A stretch of 19,670 nt of DNA from CAZNDN01 sp964571815 (lineage in GTDB: Bacteria > Fibrobacterota > Chitinivibrionia > Chitinivibrionales > WJKA01), in NCBI GenBank assembly GCA_964571815.1, contig CAZNDN010000074.1, forward strand, positions 1 through 19,670, read 5' to 3'. Below, piece by piece: positions 1 through 10,200 of the stretch. The position numbers and the translations under genes are program-made. The notes under the pieces are model-generated. The model saw nothing but the letters and a program-made list of their open reading frames with translations, did no database searches and had not been told where the DNA came from. Each line of letters opens with the position of its first letter. Position 1 is the first letter of the stretch.

Positions 1-1224
1 GATCTTCGCAACCGTCACATCCAGCACGTCGTTGACCGATCCTATAATCGGCACATACCCGTCAACACCCTCTTCGAATTTCAGGGCGTCGCCATATCCC
101 CCTTCGGAATACCGCTGCCAGTTCCGGGCGCGATTGGATCCCTCTCCCCAGTAAGACTTGTACATGCGTCCACCGATCGACACCTGAGGGGCAGGGCTCT
201 CGTGCGTACCGGCAAAATACTTCCCCATCATGACGAAGTCGGCGCCCATGGCCAGCGCAATGATAATCTGGGTGTCGTTTGCCAGCCCTCCGTCGGAACA
301 CACCGGGACGTATCTCCCCGTCTCCCGGTGGAGTTCGTCCCGCGCCCGGGCCACGTCCATAAGGGCCGAGGCCTGCCCGCGGCCAATGCCTTTCTGTTCC
401 CGCGTGATGCAGATCGATCCGCCGCCGATACCGACTTTCACGAAATCGAGGCCCGCCTCTTGTGCCAGATACCTGAACCCGTCAGCCGATACCACGTTGC
501 CGCCGCCGAGCACAACGGCGTTGCCGTAGCGCTTTCTGATCCAGCGAGCAGCATCGCCCTGGAACTCAGTGTAGCCGTCGGAGGAATCAAACGCCAGAAC
601 ATCGACCCCTGCTTCGATAAGCAACGGCACCCGGTCCCGGTAGTCGAATGTGTTTATGCCCGCACCTACTACAAGCCGCTTGCGAGCATCGAGTAATTCG
701 AACGGATTCTTCCGGTGGTCAACATAGTCTTTCTTAAACACAAGGAAACTCAGACACCCCTCATCGTCAAGCACCGGCAGGCACTCTTTCTTGTGGCTTC
801 GCAGCAGCCGGTTCGCCTCTTCCAGCGATATCCCCACCTTCCCGTACACAACCTCCTCTTTGGGCGTCATGAACCCGGCAACCGGTGCGTTCAGATCGTC
901 GCCGAATTCCCAGTAGTCCTTGTCCGTGAGGATCCCCAGGAAACGATCCTTCTTGCGGCCCCCTTCGGTCACCGGCATGGTCGAGTGTCCCGTTCGGTGC
1001 GACAATGCAACGGCATCGGCGAGCGTGTTGTCGGGACGCAGGTTGGAGTCGCTTTCCACGAAGCCGGCCTTGTGCGCTTTGACTTTGGCGATCATAGCGG
1101 CCTGGCGCTCTATCGGCTGGGAACAATAGATGAACGCCAGGCACCCTTTCCGAGCAAGCGCGATCGCCATTTCCACACCCGACACGGCCTGCATGCTCGC
1201 CGTCGCAAAGGGTATATTCAAATG
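1..1224 (-). CDS. guaB: IMP dehydrogenase, partial at both ends
   Basis: Oxidises IMP to XMP with NAD+, the committed step of GMP synthesis, in the cytoplasm. The minus-strand frame is open for 408 codons from the N gap to base 1. In order it shows the barrel start (HLNIPFATASMQAV), two CBS motifs (around GHSTMPV and ECLPVLDDEG), the substrate Asp region AFDSSDGYTEFQ, the catalytic loop GIGGGSICITRE with its Cys codon at 409-411, SDGGLAND, and the flap-like segment NWQRYSEGG followed by EEGVDGYVPIIGS. Several of these differ from the usual IMPDH forms (DTAHG, GPGSICTTR, EGVEGRVPYKG), so this is a divergent subtype but still has the nucleophilic Cys. About 45-60 N-terminal residues should lie in the gap, and the last few dozen C-terminal residues lie beyond base 1. 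It is transcribed divergently from the kinase gene. The family call is secure. Confidence 0.93.
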
Positions 1225-1324
1225 NNNNNNNNNNNNNNNNNNNNNNNNNNNNNNNNNNNNNNNNNNNNNNNNNNNNNNNNNNNNNNNNNNNNNNNNNNNN
1301 NNNNNNNNNNNNNNNNNNNNNNNN
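1225..1324. other. Assembly gap (100 N)
   Basis: Exactly 100 unknown bases, the usual placeholder for a scaffold gap of unknown size. It hides the N-terminus and start of guaB (minus strand), the start of the kinase gene (plus strand) and whatever divergent promoters lie between them. A guaB N-terminus plus two leaders would need more than 100 bp, so the real gap is probably larger. Confidence 0.97.
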
Positions 1325-3079
1325 GTCATTTTGCCCGATGGAACCGCACCCGTGCAACTGGGCTCGGGCACGGTCACGCGCATGATCGGCACCGGCGGCA
1401 TGGCCAACATCTACGAAATCTGGGATTCACAGCTCGAGGTGCGCCGAGCCGTCAAACTCATGCACCCGAACCTCTCCGAGGACTCCCGTCGCCATTTTCA
1501 CACCGAAATGAAGATCATGGCCGAGCTGTCCCATCCCAACATCGTTGAAATTCACTCCGTGGGCCAGTGGAACGACCTGCCGTACATTGAAATGGACCTG
1601 ATCGACGGTGTGACATTGGACGTTCTGCTTGAGCAGAGAGGGGCCCTGCCCATCCCGGTGGTGACATCAATCGCAACCATCGTCGCGCAGACACTCTTCT
1701 ACGCCCACAACAAGCAGTACGTTATCTATGGGAACCAGTACACGGGCATCATCCATCGCGATCTCAAACCCAGCAACGTCATGGTTTCCCGCATGGGTGA
1801 GGCCAAACTGATGGATTTTGGTATCGCACGTCCGGTTGAAGCCTCGCTCCTGACCACCGACGGCGCGCTCATGGGGACCATGCAGTACCTGGCACCGGAG
1901 CAACTCGACAGAAAACAGACCGATGTCCGCACCGACATTTATTCTTTCGGCACGGTTCTGTACGAAATGCTCACCGGGGTCAAGGCCTTCCCTCAGATCA
2001 ACCTTTCCAAGCTGATGCTGTGTAAGGGGAAGAACGACTACCGCCCCCTTCGTTCCTACGATCGCAAGATACCGCGCTCTCTCGCTTCGCTGGTACACAA
2101 GTGCATGATGCATGATATGGAGAAGCGCGTCAAATCGAGCGAGCAGCTTCTGGCCCTCTGCAAAAAAGTCCACGGTCGTTTGACATACGAGTCGCCCGAA
2201 GACATTCTCAAGCGATTCATGGCCTCCTCCGCAGGCAACAAGAATGTCCTGAGGGTGCGCAAGCGCCCGCCGCTCCCGGCAATTGCCGGGGGCCTGGGGC
2301 TGAGCGCCGGCGCGGCGGGGATGTTCATACTTATCAGTTGGCTTGCAACGCGGGAAGGTAACGGCCATGACGCCTCGGCTGTATCATCCGACCCGGTGAG
2401 GCAGGGGCAAACCGTACAGACGGACCGCGCGATCCCCAGGCCCACCCCTCCCGCCCCCCGGCCGGCGGCACCCCAACCATCCCGCGCTTCCGCCCCCAAA
2501 CCCGCCCCACAGCCGTCCCCGACCCCACCACCCGAGGAGCCGTCTCTGCTGGATAGACTACGAGCAACGCATACGGGTAGCTCCCTTGCCGAGATATTCG
2601 TTCACGAAGCCCAGGCCGGGAACTACCGTAACGCCGAAGAGGTTTTCCACGCCCTTCCCTCCGCCTCGGCATCCTCCGAGAAAAACAGAATCCTCCTCCT
2701 CAGAGTACTCTCCGCCCTCGGCAAAGATGCCCAACGAGCCGAAATCCTGTTGGGATCACCTGTCCGGGACGGTGAGTTTTATCTTGAGAAAGCGAAACTT
2801 CTTTATAGTCGGGGTCGAATCGATCGGGCCCGGCAGGCATTGCGAAAAGCCTTGTCCACCCCGGCTCGCTTCCTCGATTCGAGCACACTGCGCCGGGAGC
2901 ACCATTATCTTGTCGCGCTGTGTGCCAGCAGGCGCTTTGATGCGTTGGGCACGGAGGAAGCCCGCAAGGCGGCAATGGACAGGTGGTTCGAGGTCAAGCG
3001 GACGCTGCGTACCATGCCGGAGCACGCCTACTTTCAGAAGGCCGTCGAAGAAATGCAGCGAATCGGACGAGCCTTCTGA
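1325..3079 (+). CDS. Transmembrane Ser/Thr protein kinase with TPR-like C-terminal region, 5' end in gap
   Basis: A eukaryotic-like (Hanks-type) Ser/Thr kinase. Counting from the first residue after the gap, it shows the glycine loop GTGGMAN (22-28), VAIK-type Lys in AVKLM (K44), the alphaC Glu region HTEMKIMAEL, catalytic loop HRDLKPSN (HRD Asp codon 1760-1762), DFG, activation segment TTDGALMGT, YLAPEQL and RTDIYSFGTVLYEM. All residues needed for activity are present. There is an insertion of about 10 residues (around QYVIYGNQYTG) just before HRD. The kinase is followed by one hydrophobic segment (about 318-342), a Pro-rich linker (about 356-410) and a helical region with TPR-like spacing (YLEKAKLLYSRGRIDRARQA), predicted to be outside the inner membrane. 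Its stop (TGA 3077-3079) touches an ATG of the next frame as TGATG. The true start is lost in the gap; any reading through the N run is artificial. The substrate is unknown; the downstream envelope proteins are candidates by context only. Confidence 0.92.
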   Translation, partial: VILPDGTAPVQLGSGTVTRMIGTGGMANIYEIWDSQLEVRRAVKLMHPNLSEDSRRHFHTEMKIMAELSHPNIVEIHSVGQWNDLPYIEMDLIDGVTLDVLLEQRGALPIPVVTSIATIVAQTLFYAHNKQYVIYGNQYTGIIHRDLKPSNVMVSRMGEAKLMDFGIARPVEASLLTTDGALMGTMQYLAPEQLDRKQTDVRTDIYSFGTVLYEMLTGVKAFPQINLSKLMLCKGKNDYRPLRSYDRKIPRSLASLVHKCMMHDMEKRVKSSEQLLALCKKVHGRLTYESPEDILKRFMASSAGNKNVLRVRKRPPLPAIAGGLGLSAGAAGMFILISWLATREGNGHDASAVSSDPVRQGQTVQTDRAIPRPTPPAPRPAAPQPSRASAPKPAPQPSPTPPPEEPSLLDRLRATHTGSSLAEIFVHEAQAGNYRNAEEVFHALPSASASSEKNRILLLRVLSALGKDAQRAEILLGSPVRDGEFYLEKAKLLYSRGRIDRARQALRKALSTPARFLDSSTLRREHHYLVALCASRRFDALGTEEARKAAMDRWFEVKRTLRTMPEHAYFQKAVEEMQRIGRAF

Positions 3080-3102
3080 TGAACCGCCAGGAAAGGATTT
3101 CC

Positions 3103-4020
3103 ATGAAACCCGGTCGTTTTCTTGTTCTTCTTGCAATCGGATCGCTCCTTACCCTTATGGCCGCTCGGGAGGCGAGCTCCTCGCCCGTTAGCACGGAGAA
3201 GGCGGACAGAGGAAGCACATTCACACCGCTGGCGGGAAACCTGTCGAAGACGCTTACCGCCGAGGACGGACCGTACCTGGTGACCGCCGATATCTACGTG
3301 CCCTCGGGAAAAACCGTCAGGATCGATCCGGGCGTGACGCTGCTTTTCGGCAATTTCACGGGCCTTCACGTCGAAGGTCAACTTGTTGCCGAAGCGCCAC
3401 CCGGTAACCCGATCGTCTTCACTTCGGAGTTCGACCGCACCTGCAACCCCGGCTCGAAGCTCCATGCAAATCCATACGACTGGAACGGAATCTACATTCA
3501 CGAAAGCGGCCTGGGATCATCGCTGTCCAATTGCAGAATTCTCTATTCTGTTTACGGGATCAACTCTCTCACACAGTATATCAGGATTGACCGCTGCGTT
3601 TTCGAGAGCAATGGCCGCAGCGATTTTGTCGTCGCCGGGGAAAACCGAAGCGTCGGTGACAGCTCGTTTTCCTATGCCCGTACAGTGGCCGATGCGAAAG
3701 AGGCCGGGGTGCCTATCAAAGTACTCATGGATCCTTTGGCGCGCCGAAGAAATATCGTGCGTTATTCGGCTCTAACAGCTTTTCTCGGGGGATGCTCCGC
3801 GGGCGTCTACTTTGCAAACCAGTGGCGCGAGGAGCAGGATCGGGTCGAGCGTATGGCGGATCCCGTTCCCCGGGGGCCGTCAAGTCCAATCGTCCAAAAC
3901 AGCAGCCGGGATTTCCTGGATGCCGTGGCCGGCAGAGATACCAACATGGCTCTGACCGCCGGATCCGCGGCATTGGCACTTATCGGGGCTGTCGGCTTTT
4001 CGTGGTCCTTCACTTTTTGA
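3103..4020 (+). CDS. Secreted beta-helix-like protein with two C-terminal hydrophobic segments
   Basis: 305 residues. I choose the ATG at 3103 because AGGAAAGGA (3089-3097) sits just upstream and the product then begins with a classical signal peptide (MKPGRFLVLLAIGSLLTLMA, then REASS). An in-frame ATG at 3079 overlaps the kinase stop (TGATG), so translation is probably coupled either way. Residues about 60-190 have short beta-strand turns typical of right-handed parallel beta-helix proteins (IYVPSGKTVRIDPGVTLLFG, WNGIYIHESG, LSNCRILYS, IRIDRCVFESNG). Two hydrophobic stretches follow (about 218-240 and 281-305), the second forming the extreme C-terminus (IGAVGFSWSFTF), so the protein may be membrane anchored by its tail. 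No catalytic residues of a polysaccharide lyase are evident, and the helix is short for an enzyme. Exact function unknown. Confidence 0.8.
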   Translation: MKPGRFLVLLAIGSLLTLMAAREASSSPVSTEKADRGSTFTPLAGNLSKTLTAEDGPYLVTADIYVPSGKTVRIDPGVTLLFGNFTGLHVEGQLVAEAPPGNPIVFTSEFDRTCNPGSKLHANPYDWNGIYIHESGLGSSLSNCRILYSVYGINSLTQYIRIDRCVFESNGRSDFVVAGENRSVGDSSFSYARTVADAKEAGVPIKVLMDPLARRRNIVRYSALTAFLGGCSAGVYFANQWREEQDRVERMADPVPRGPSSPIVQNSSRDFLDAVAGRDTNMALTAGSAALALIGAVGFSWSFTF

Positions 4021-4035
4021 CCGTTGCGGCATGAC

Positions 4036-7000
4036 ATGAAACAACGCTTGTTCTCTCGAACCCTGCTCAGGCCCGCCTTGGCGCTACCCTGCTTTGCCGC
4101 CGTGCTGCTGAGGTGCTCTCCCACCGACAACCCCTATGCGGACTATTCCAACGCCCGTGCTACGGTCGTCGCGCGGACGTTCCCTCTCGCCTCGCAGCCC
4201 GGCTCCGTAACCGTCTTCACCACCGAAACCCTCTCCGTGGTCGTGGCACTGCGAGAGAAGGTCGACTCCTTCTCGGTCATCACACCCCACAACCGCTACG
4301 GCGACACGACCACGGTCGCCAACACGCCCGAGAATCCCATTGAGGCCCGCTTGTACCACGTTCCCTTTTCCCTGACCGATACGGGAATCATCATCCTATC
4401 GGTAGTCACCTACCGTGACAACGGCGACGCGAGTTCCGAAACCATATCTCTTCACTGTACTTCGCCCTTGAAGCAGGAGCTCATCACCGCGCGACTCGGC
4501 CGGTCCGTGGCTCTCACAACACCGCGCGTGGGCGACGATGACGTCTGGTACAACTGGATGTTCGATACGACGACAACGATCGTCTCGGCCGGCTCCTTCG
4601 TGGATACGGCTATCAGGACCATGACTGAGCCGTCAGGCACGGGATATCTCTGGGTCTCCGACGTCAAACATCGCTCATCCTGCCCGACAACGCCGTTCCG
4701 GTTCAGCTTCGAAGATATCGACCCCCCGGAAATCCTTGCCTCCTACGGAACCTCCGACACGGTACGATCCGGAGACACCACCTTTTTCTTCGAAGTCCAA
4801 ATCCGTGACAGGGGCTTCGGCCTGGGCGGTGCTCCCACGGTCAACACCTCGCTCTTTGACCAGAGACGCGGCATCGATACGTACATCAAGACCTTTGAGG
4901 AACTGGACCATGCCGCGGCCACGTCTCCACTGTCGGTCGTTGTCAAGGCCGTCGACAAAGCAGGCAACCGTGCCTCCAGGACATTCCATCTGCTCTACGA
5001 CAAATCCCTTGCCCCTACGGGCAAGCTTCAGCTCCGCATACTCTCTCCATCCTCAAACCCCGATACAACCTCTTCTTCCACCCTCAACCTGCTGGGGGTT
5101 CTCTCGGAATACACCGGCGATACAATCAGTGCCGGTCTGTCCCTGACGGTCAACGATTCGACGTACGAGCCCCAATCGCTGTTCGCCACGGCCCAGCGCC
5201 TGATCTGGACCGCCGATGCAGGGCTTGGGGAAAACGAAAACACCCTGAAAATCGCCGTTCAAGACAACCGGAGCACGGCGGCGATTGAAACAACCTTCAC
5301 GGTACGGTACGACCCTGAGCGGGTCGACGAAACGGCGCCGGTGATCGTTGAGATTACCGCCGACGGGGAGCCGGCGGACAACTATCACTCCGCCGCGGAC
5401 TCGGTTACCGTTCGCGTCATCGCCTTCGACGAAGGGGAGGGTATCGATTCGCTCACGATCAACGGCTTCCACGTCACAAGGGGGAAAAACGAAGACCGCT
5501 TCACCTGGCATCGGGAGGTCGGCCTCGAGCATGGTCCCGACGGGAACCCGGTGCGTATCCGGGCAGTCGATAAGAATCGAAACGACATAACTACGACGGT
5601 CACGATCTTTTCAAACAGACCACCCGTCATGCCGGGTGGTCTGTCGCTGTCGTCTCCGATCTCGGCGAGAGATACGCTCGATGCCGTGCTGGAAATCTTC
5701 GATGCCGACGGCGATGCGGTTTCGGTGCTTGCCGAAGAAGGTCCCGAGGGTCTTACCGTTTTCGGCCGACGCCTTCGATGGGTTCCAAAACAGAGCGATG
5801 TCGGCCGGCACCTGGTTCGCGTCTCGCTCGACGATGGATACGAACGAACGGCCTACACCGACTCGGTCACCGTCATCTCCGCGGTCAACACCCCCTGCAG
5901 CCTCACGGTGGAATCCTCACTCGGTGCGATCGCCGGGGACACCCTCTCGCTTGCAGACAGCTCCGGAGCCGACACGCTCAGCTTCCGGGTGCTGGACGAT
6001 CCCGTTACCACCGGCTATGTCGTGCGTGTCCTGCACGGCATAACCACCGTGGTGAAGCATCTGGATTCCGCCCGAACCTTCGACGTTATCATTGATCCAT
6101 CGGCATTTCCCGGCACCAGGGATTCCCTCCTGGTAATCCTGCGGGAACGTGACGGTCCCTACGCCGACACGGTCCGCCTTGCGCTTGTCCTTCAAACACC
6201 GAATGCACCCGACGCGAAGGCGAAAACACTTCGCTTCGATACCTCGCCCACCGGCGTCCCCGTGACCACCGACCTGTACGACTTCCCGCTGCTGGTGGAA
6301 CTGGACGAGTCTTCGTTCGATTTTGCCCAGACCTCGGTCCCCGGAGGCCTGGTCTTTTCCAAACCGGACGGAACCCCTCTTCCGTACGAAGTGGAACGCT
6401 GGGATCCTCTTCACAAGAAAGCAACCCTGTGGGTGCTGCTGGATACCGTTCATGCCGACAGCAGCAACCAGCGTATCAGCCTCGCGTGGGATACGCTCCT
6501 GACCCGGAACGAATCTCGACCCGGATCGGTATTTGATACATCCAACGGCTTCCGCCTGGTCTACCATCTGGACTCGACCGTAGACATTTCCGGTGCTGGG
6601 TTGTCCTACACCAATGCCGCACAGGATTCCTACCACGGAGTGGACCATACCGAAGGCGTCCGGGAACGGGGCATAGCCGGACATGCCGCCCGGTTTGACG
6701 GCGAAGACGATTACATTGACCTCGGTACTCCCGATGTCCCCTCTCACGCCTTTACCGTTGCTGTCTGGGCCAAATTACACGGATTTACCGGGACCGATAT
6801 GAGACTCTTCTGCAAGAGCAACAGCGGATCGCCACAATCCCAGTATTGGATGGGCGATTTTGACAACGGCGGCTTTCGTTTCAGGCTCAAGACCGGCACC
6901 GAGACAACCGAACTCGCCCCTGCCGGGGCTACTGCGGACACAGGTCGTTGGGCCCTGGTGTTCTTCTGCTACGACGGCTCTTCCATGCGCTTGTATCGCT

Positions 7001-7233
7001 ACCATGGCGCCGCAGACGACGGGCTGATGGGTCAACTGGCCAAGAGCGGTTCCGTACCGGGTGATTCATCGGTGCCCGCCTGGATAGGCGGAAATCCCGG
7101 CAGCCCTAACCCGTTGCCCTTTTCGGGCCAGATCGACGAGTTCAGGATCTCAGCCACGGCACGTTCGGAAGACTGGATGAAACTCTGCTACGAGTCCCAG
7201 AAACCGGGCACACAATTCGTGGAGTTTCAATGA
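4036..7233 (+). CDS. Large multidomain surface lipoprotein 1 (Ig-like modules, DUF2341, LamG-like)
   Basis: 1065 residues. ATG at 4036 is chosen over an in-frame TTG at 4024 because it gives a normal signal peptide (MKQRLFSRTLLRPALALPC). The likely lipidated Cys is C27 (VLLRC), followed by SPTDNPYAD; Arg before the Cys is atypical, but the paralogue next door has Asn there and keeps CxxDxNPYAD. Modules: N-terminal domain (30-225); Ig-like repeat (226-322) ending in VKAVDKAGN; a second sandwich (330-428); another Ig-like repeat (430-525) with IRAVDKNRN; a cadherin/He_PIG-like domain (526-616) with LRWVPKQSDVGRH and DDG; a further beta domain (617-728); DUF2341 (about 729-820); LamG/concanavalin-like domain (about 835-1065) ending IDEFRI then DWMKLCYESQKP. 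Presumed to be at the cell surface, binding glycans or proteins. It starts 15 nt after the previous stop with no strong ribosome site, and its stop overlaps the next start. Confidence 0.88.
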   Translation: MKQRLFSRTLLRPALALPCFAAVLLRCSPTDNPYADYSNARATVVARTFPLASQPGSVTVFTTETLSVVVALREKVDSFSVITPHNRYGDTTTVANTPENPIEARLYHVPFSLTDTGIIILSVVTYRDNGDASSETISLHCTSPLKQELITARLGRSVALTTPRVGDDDVWYNWMFDTTTTIVSAGSFVDTAIRTMTEPSGTGYLWVSDVKHRSSCPTTPFRFSFEDIDPPEILASYGTSDTVRSGDTTFFFEVQIRDRGFGLGGAPTVNTSLFDQRRGIDTYIKTFEELDHAAATSPLSVVVKAVDKAGNRASRTFHLLYDKSLAPTGKLQLRILSPSSNPDTTSSSTLNLLGVLSEYTGDTISAGLSLTVNDSTYEPQSLFATAQRLIWTADAGLGENENTLKIAVQDNRSTAAIETTFTVRYDPERVDETAPVIVEITADGEPADNYHSAADSVTVRVIAFDEGEGIDSLTINGFHVTRGKNEDRFTWHREVGLEHGPDGNPVRIRAVDKNRNDITTTVTIFSNRPPVMPGGLSLSSPISARDTLDAVLEIFDADGDAVSVLAEEGPEGLTVFGRRLRWVPKQSDVGRHLVRVSLDDGYERTAYTDSVTVISAVNTPCSLTVESSLGAIAGDTLSLADSSGADTLSFRVLDDPVTTGYVVRVLHGITTVVKHLDSARTFDVIIDPSAFPGTRDSLLVILRERDGPYADTVRLALVLQTPNAPDAKAKTLRFDTSPTGVPVTTDLYDFPLLVELDESSFDFAQTSVPGGLVFSKPDGTPLPYEVERWDPLHKKATLWVLLDTVHADSSNQRISLAWDTLLTRNESRPGSVFDTSNGFRLVYHLDSTVDISGAGLSYTNAAQDSYHGVDHTEGVRERGIAGHAARFDGEDDYIDLGTPDVPSHAFTVAVWAKLHGFTGTDMRLFCKSNSGSPQSQYWMGDFDNGGFRFRLKTGTETTELAPAGATADTGRWALVFFCYDGSSMRLYRYHGAADDGLMGQLAKSGSVPGDSSVPAWIGGNPGSPNPLPFSGQIDEFRISATARSEDWMKLCYESQKPGTQFVEFQ

Positions 7234-10200
7234 CCGCACGTCGGCTTAACCGTCCTCGCTTTCACCCGCTTCGGCCCGGAGGTCCGGCTCTCTCCCTATG
7301 CCTTTGTGCCTGTCTGCTGAACTGCGGGGTCGACTACAACCCTTATGCCGACGCCACCAATGCCGGGGCAATCCTCCTGCACTCCAGCTTCGAGTCAAAC
7401 GCGAAGATCGACACGGTCAGCATCTTCGCCACCCACTCCCTGTCGGTTGTCGTGGCCCTCAGAGAGAAAGTCGACTCGTTCCGGGTGGTCATTCCCTCCA
7501 GCAGGCTCGGTGACACGATCACCGTAGACAACAGCTCGTCATCACCTATCGAAGCCAAAGAATACACATATGAGTTTTCACTTACCGATACCGGGTATTG
7601 CTCTATTGAGATACAGACATTTCGTGACAACGGTGACGTAGTCTCCGAAAGGCATCCCCTCTTCCGGCGGTCGCCTCTGGCTCAAGAGCCGGTAACCGCC
7701 CAGTACGGACACACCGTCACACTGGAGACCGATTCGGTGTCCGATACCGATGTCTGGTATCACTGGGGATTCAACGAAGAGGTCGTCGTCAATTCTCCTC
7801 TGCCCGCAATGGTTACTACAATCGAGGCCGTATCCTCGGATCAGGGCACGGGGCGCCTCTGGGTTTCGGACCACAAGAACCTATTCGCCTCCCCGAGCGT
7901 GCCGTTCACCTACCACCTCGGGGACACGTTGCCGCCGACTATCGGGTGGGTCACCGATGGTGTCGCACTCCGCAGAGGAGATACCATCTTCACGGGAGAT
8001 ACGCTGTTTCTCTTCAGGGTGAGCATCCAGGACTCGGGGCGGGGAGTCATCTCGCGCGCCGAATTCAACGGGAAGCCTTTCGACGAGGTCTACCGGGGCG
8101 TATATTCCGCGTCCGTTTCCGGTCATGCCGCCTCGAGCCCCCCCTCAATCCTTCCGGTCCGTGTTTCGGCCGAAGACAGATACGGCAACGGTGCGACCGC
8201 GGATTTTCTGATTGCCTACGATTCAACTCTCACGCCGTCGCGGGATTTCATTCTCACCGTCCTCTCGCCCGTGTCTTCTCCGTCGGTGACCAGCTCGGGG
8301 CGGATACCCCTGATCGGCACGGTGGAAGACTACACCGGAGATACGCTCGAGGTTGATGTGTCGCTGGAAATCAACGGCCTGGCGCACGAAGATACCATTA
8401 CCGCCGTCGAACAGCGGCGGGTGATCTGGCAGTGGACGGCCGGTTTGAGCCCGGGGGACAATACATTGAAGATCGCCGCCCGGGACCTCCGTCTCGACCG
8501 CACCGTCGACACCTCCATCGTCGTAACCTACCGACCCGGTATCAAGGATACCACTCCACCGGTAATCGCCGAGGTAACGACCGGGGGCAGGGACGCCGCG
8601 AATGCCTTCGTCGACGGAGACTCCGCTGCTCTGAAAATCATTGCGTTCGATGAAGCGTCCGGCATCGATTCCCTGACCGTCAACGGCCGACCGACGCAGA
8701 TCGGCGACCGAAAAGGAATCTACTCTTCATCGGTACCCCTGAGCGCGTCAAGCGGAGAAAGCCCCGTTTCCCTTCGTGCTGTGGACAACGCCGGAAACGC
8801 CGACACTTTGAACCTGGTCATCTACCGAAACAGCACTCCCCGGATCCGGGTAGGTCTCGCCGATACAACACGGATTCGGGCCGGCACCCCGTTTTTCCAG
8901 GACATATTCCTGTGGGATAGTGACGGGGATTCGGTATGGATTGATTCGCTGCAGGGGCCCTCCGGCATGGAAGTACGCAGTGCACAACTGCGCTGGACCC
9001 CCACCGTGAATCAGTTGGGCAGCCACCAGGTCCACGTGTGGGCCACCGACGGGCTCCAGCGGGTGCTTGCTTCGTTCTCGCTGGAAGTAATCGGTACTCC
9101 CGCGGCACCGTGTTCCCTCTCCGTCACCTCCTCTTCGTCCGATATTGTCAATAACGTGGTGACCTTTTTCGACACGACGACTACCGACACGCTTCTCTTC
9201 ACCATCCACGACAGCGATCTTCCCGCTCTCGAACACTACCACGTAACGGTGATACACGACAGCACGGTAACGTTCTCGGTAGCCGACACGACCAGGACGT
9301 TTCACGTGGTGGTTGATCCATTGAATGCCCGCGACACTTCCGAGCAGCTCGTCGTGACGATCAAAGACCGTTCCGGCTACCGGGATACCCTCTCGCTCCG
9401 TCTGCGCTTTGCCAGGACACTGGTCCCGGGTGCAATCCTGGCCTTCAACACGACCCCCACGGGCGCGGGCGTTGCGGCGGATGTAGCCGATTTCCCGGTA
9501 CCGGTCAACCTCAATACAGCCAACTTCGATTTCTCCCCCGTTGCCGACGGCGCCTCGCTGGTCTTCACCGATGAACAGGAGGTGATTTTGCCGTGTCAGG
9601 TGGAACGCTGGGATCCGGACAACGAGACCGCGCACCTGTGGGTGCTCGTGGACACGGTGTTCGGCAACGCCGACACACAGTATATCATGGCGAAATGGGA
9701 TATGAGCGGCACGCGCACCGACACCGCGGCCCACGCGGTGTTCGACACGTCGCTGGGATTCGGCGGCGTGTGGCATCTGGGCCCGGACTACCGTGATGCT
9801 TCCTCCAACGGCTACGACGGGACGAATCACGGCACCAGCGTGGCCGGCGCGGGTGTTGTCGGCTCAGGTGCCTATTTCAACGGAGGAAATTCCTACGTAG
9901 ATATTGGCGCCCATTCAACCATCGCGTCCGACGCCTCGGCACTGACCCTCTCCGCATGGGTTCGGCAGAAAGATTACACCTACAATCAGTATCAGAGCAT
10001 TATCGCTCTNNNNNNNNNNNNNNNNNNNNNNNNNNNNNNNNNNNNNNNNNNNNNNNNNNNNNNNNNNNNNNNNNNNNNNNNNNNNNNNNNNNNNNNNNNN
10101 NNNNNNNNNAATCCGCAACCACTCCCGACCCGTCGCACGGGACCAAGCTGGGCGCCCAGGATGACGCATCCGCGGAATTCCTTTACGCAGATCTGGACGA

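Noticed and set aside
1130..1224. Kinase N-terminus upstream of the first gap
   Set aside because: These bases encode the IMP dehydrogenase barrel on the minus strand; the plus-strand continuity through N is artificial.
4024..4035. TTG start for lipoprotein 1
   Set aside because: The ATG four codons later gives a better signal-peptide N-region, and there is no better ribosome site for the TTG.
8748..9830. A 360-codon minus-strand open frame opposite lipoprotein 2
   Set aside because: The plus strand encodes conserved Ig-like and DUF2341 domains here with matching paralogue; the antisense product is low-quality and unlike any protein family.
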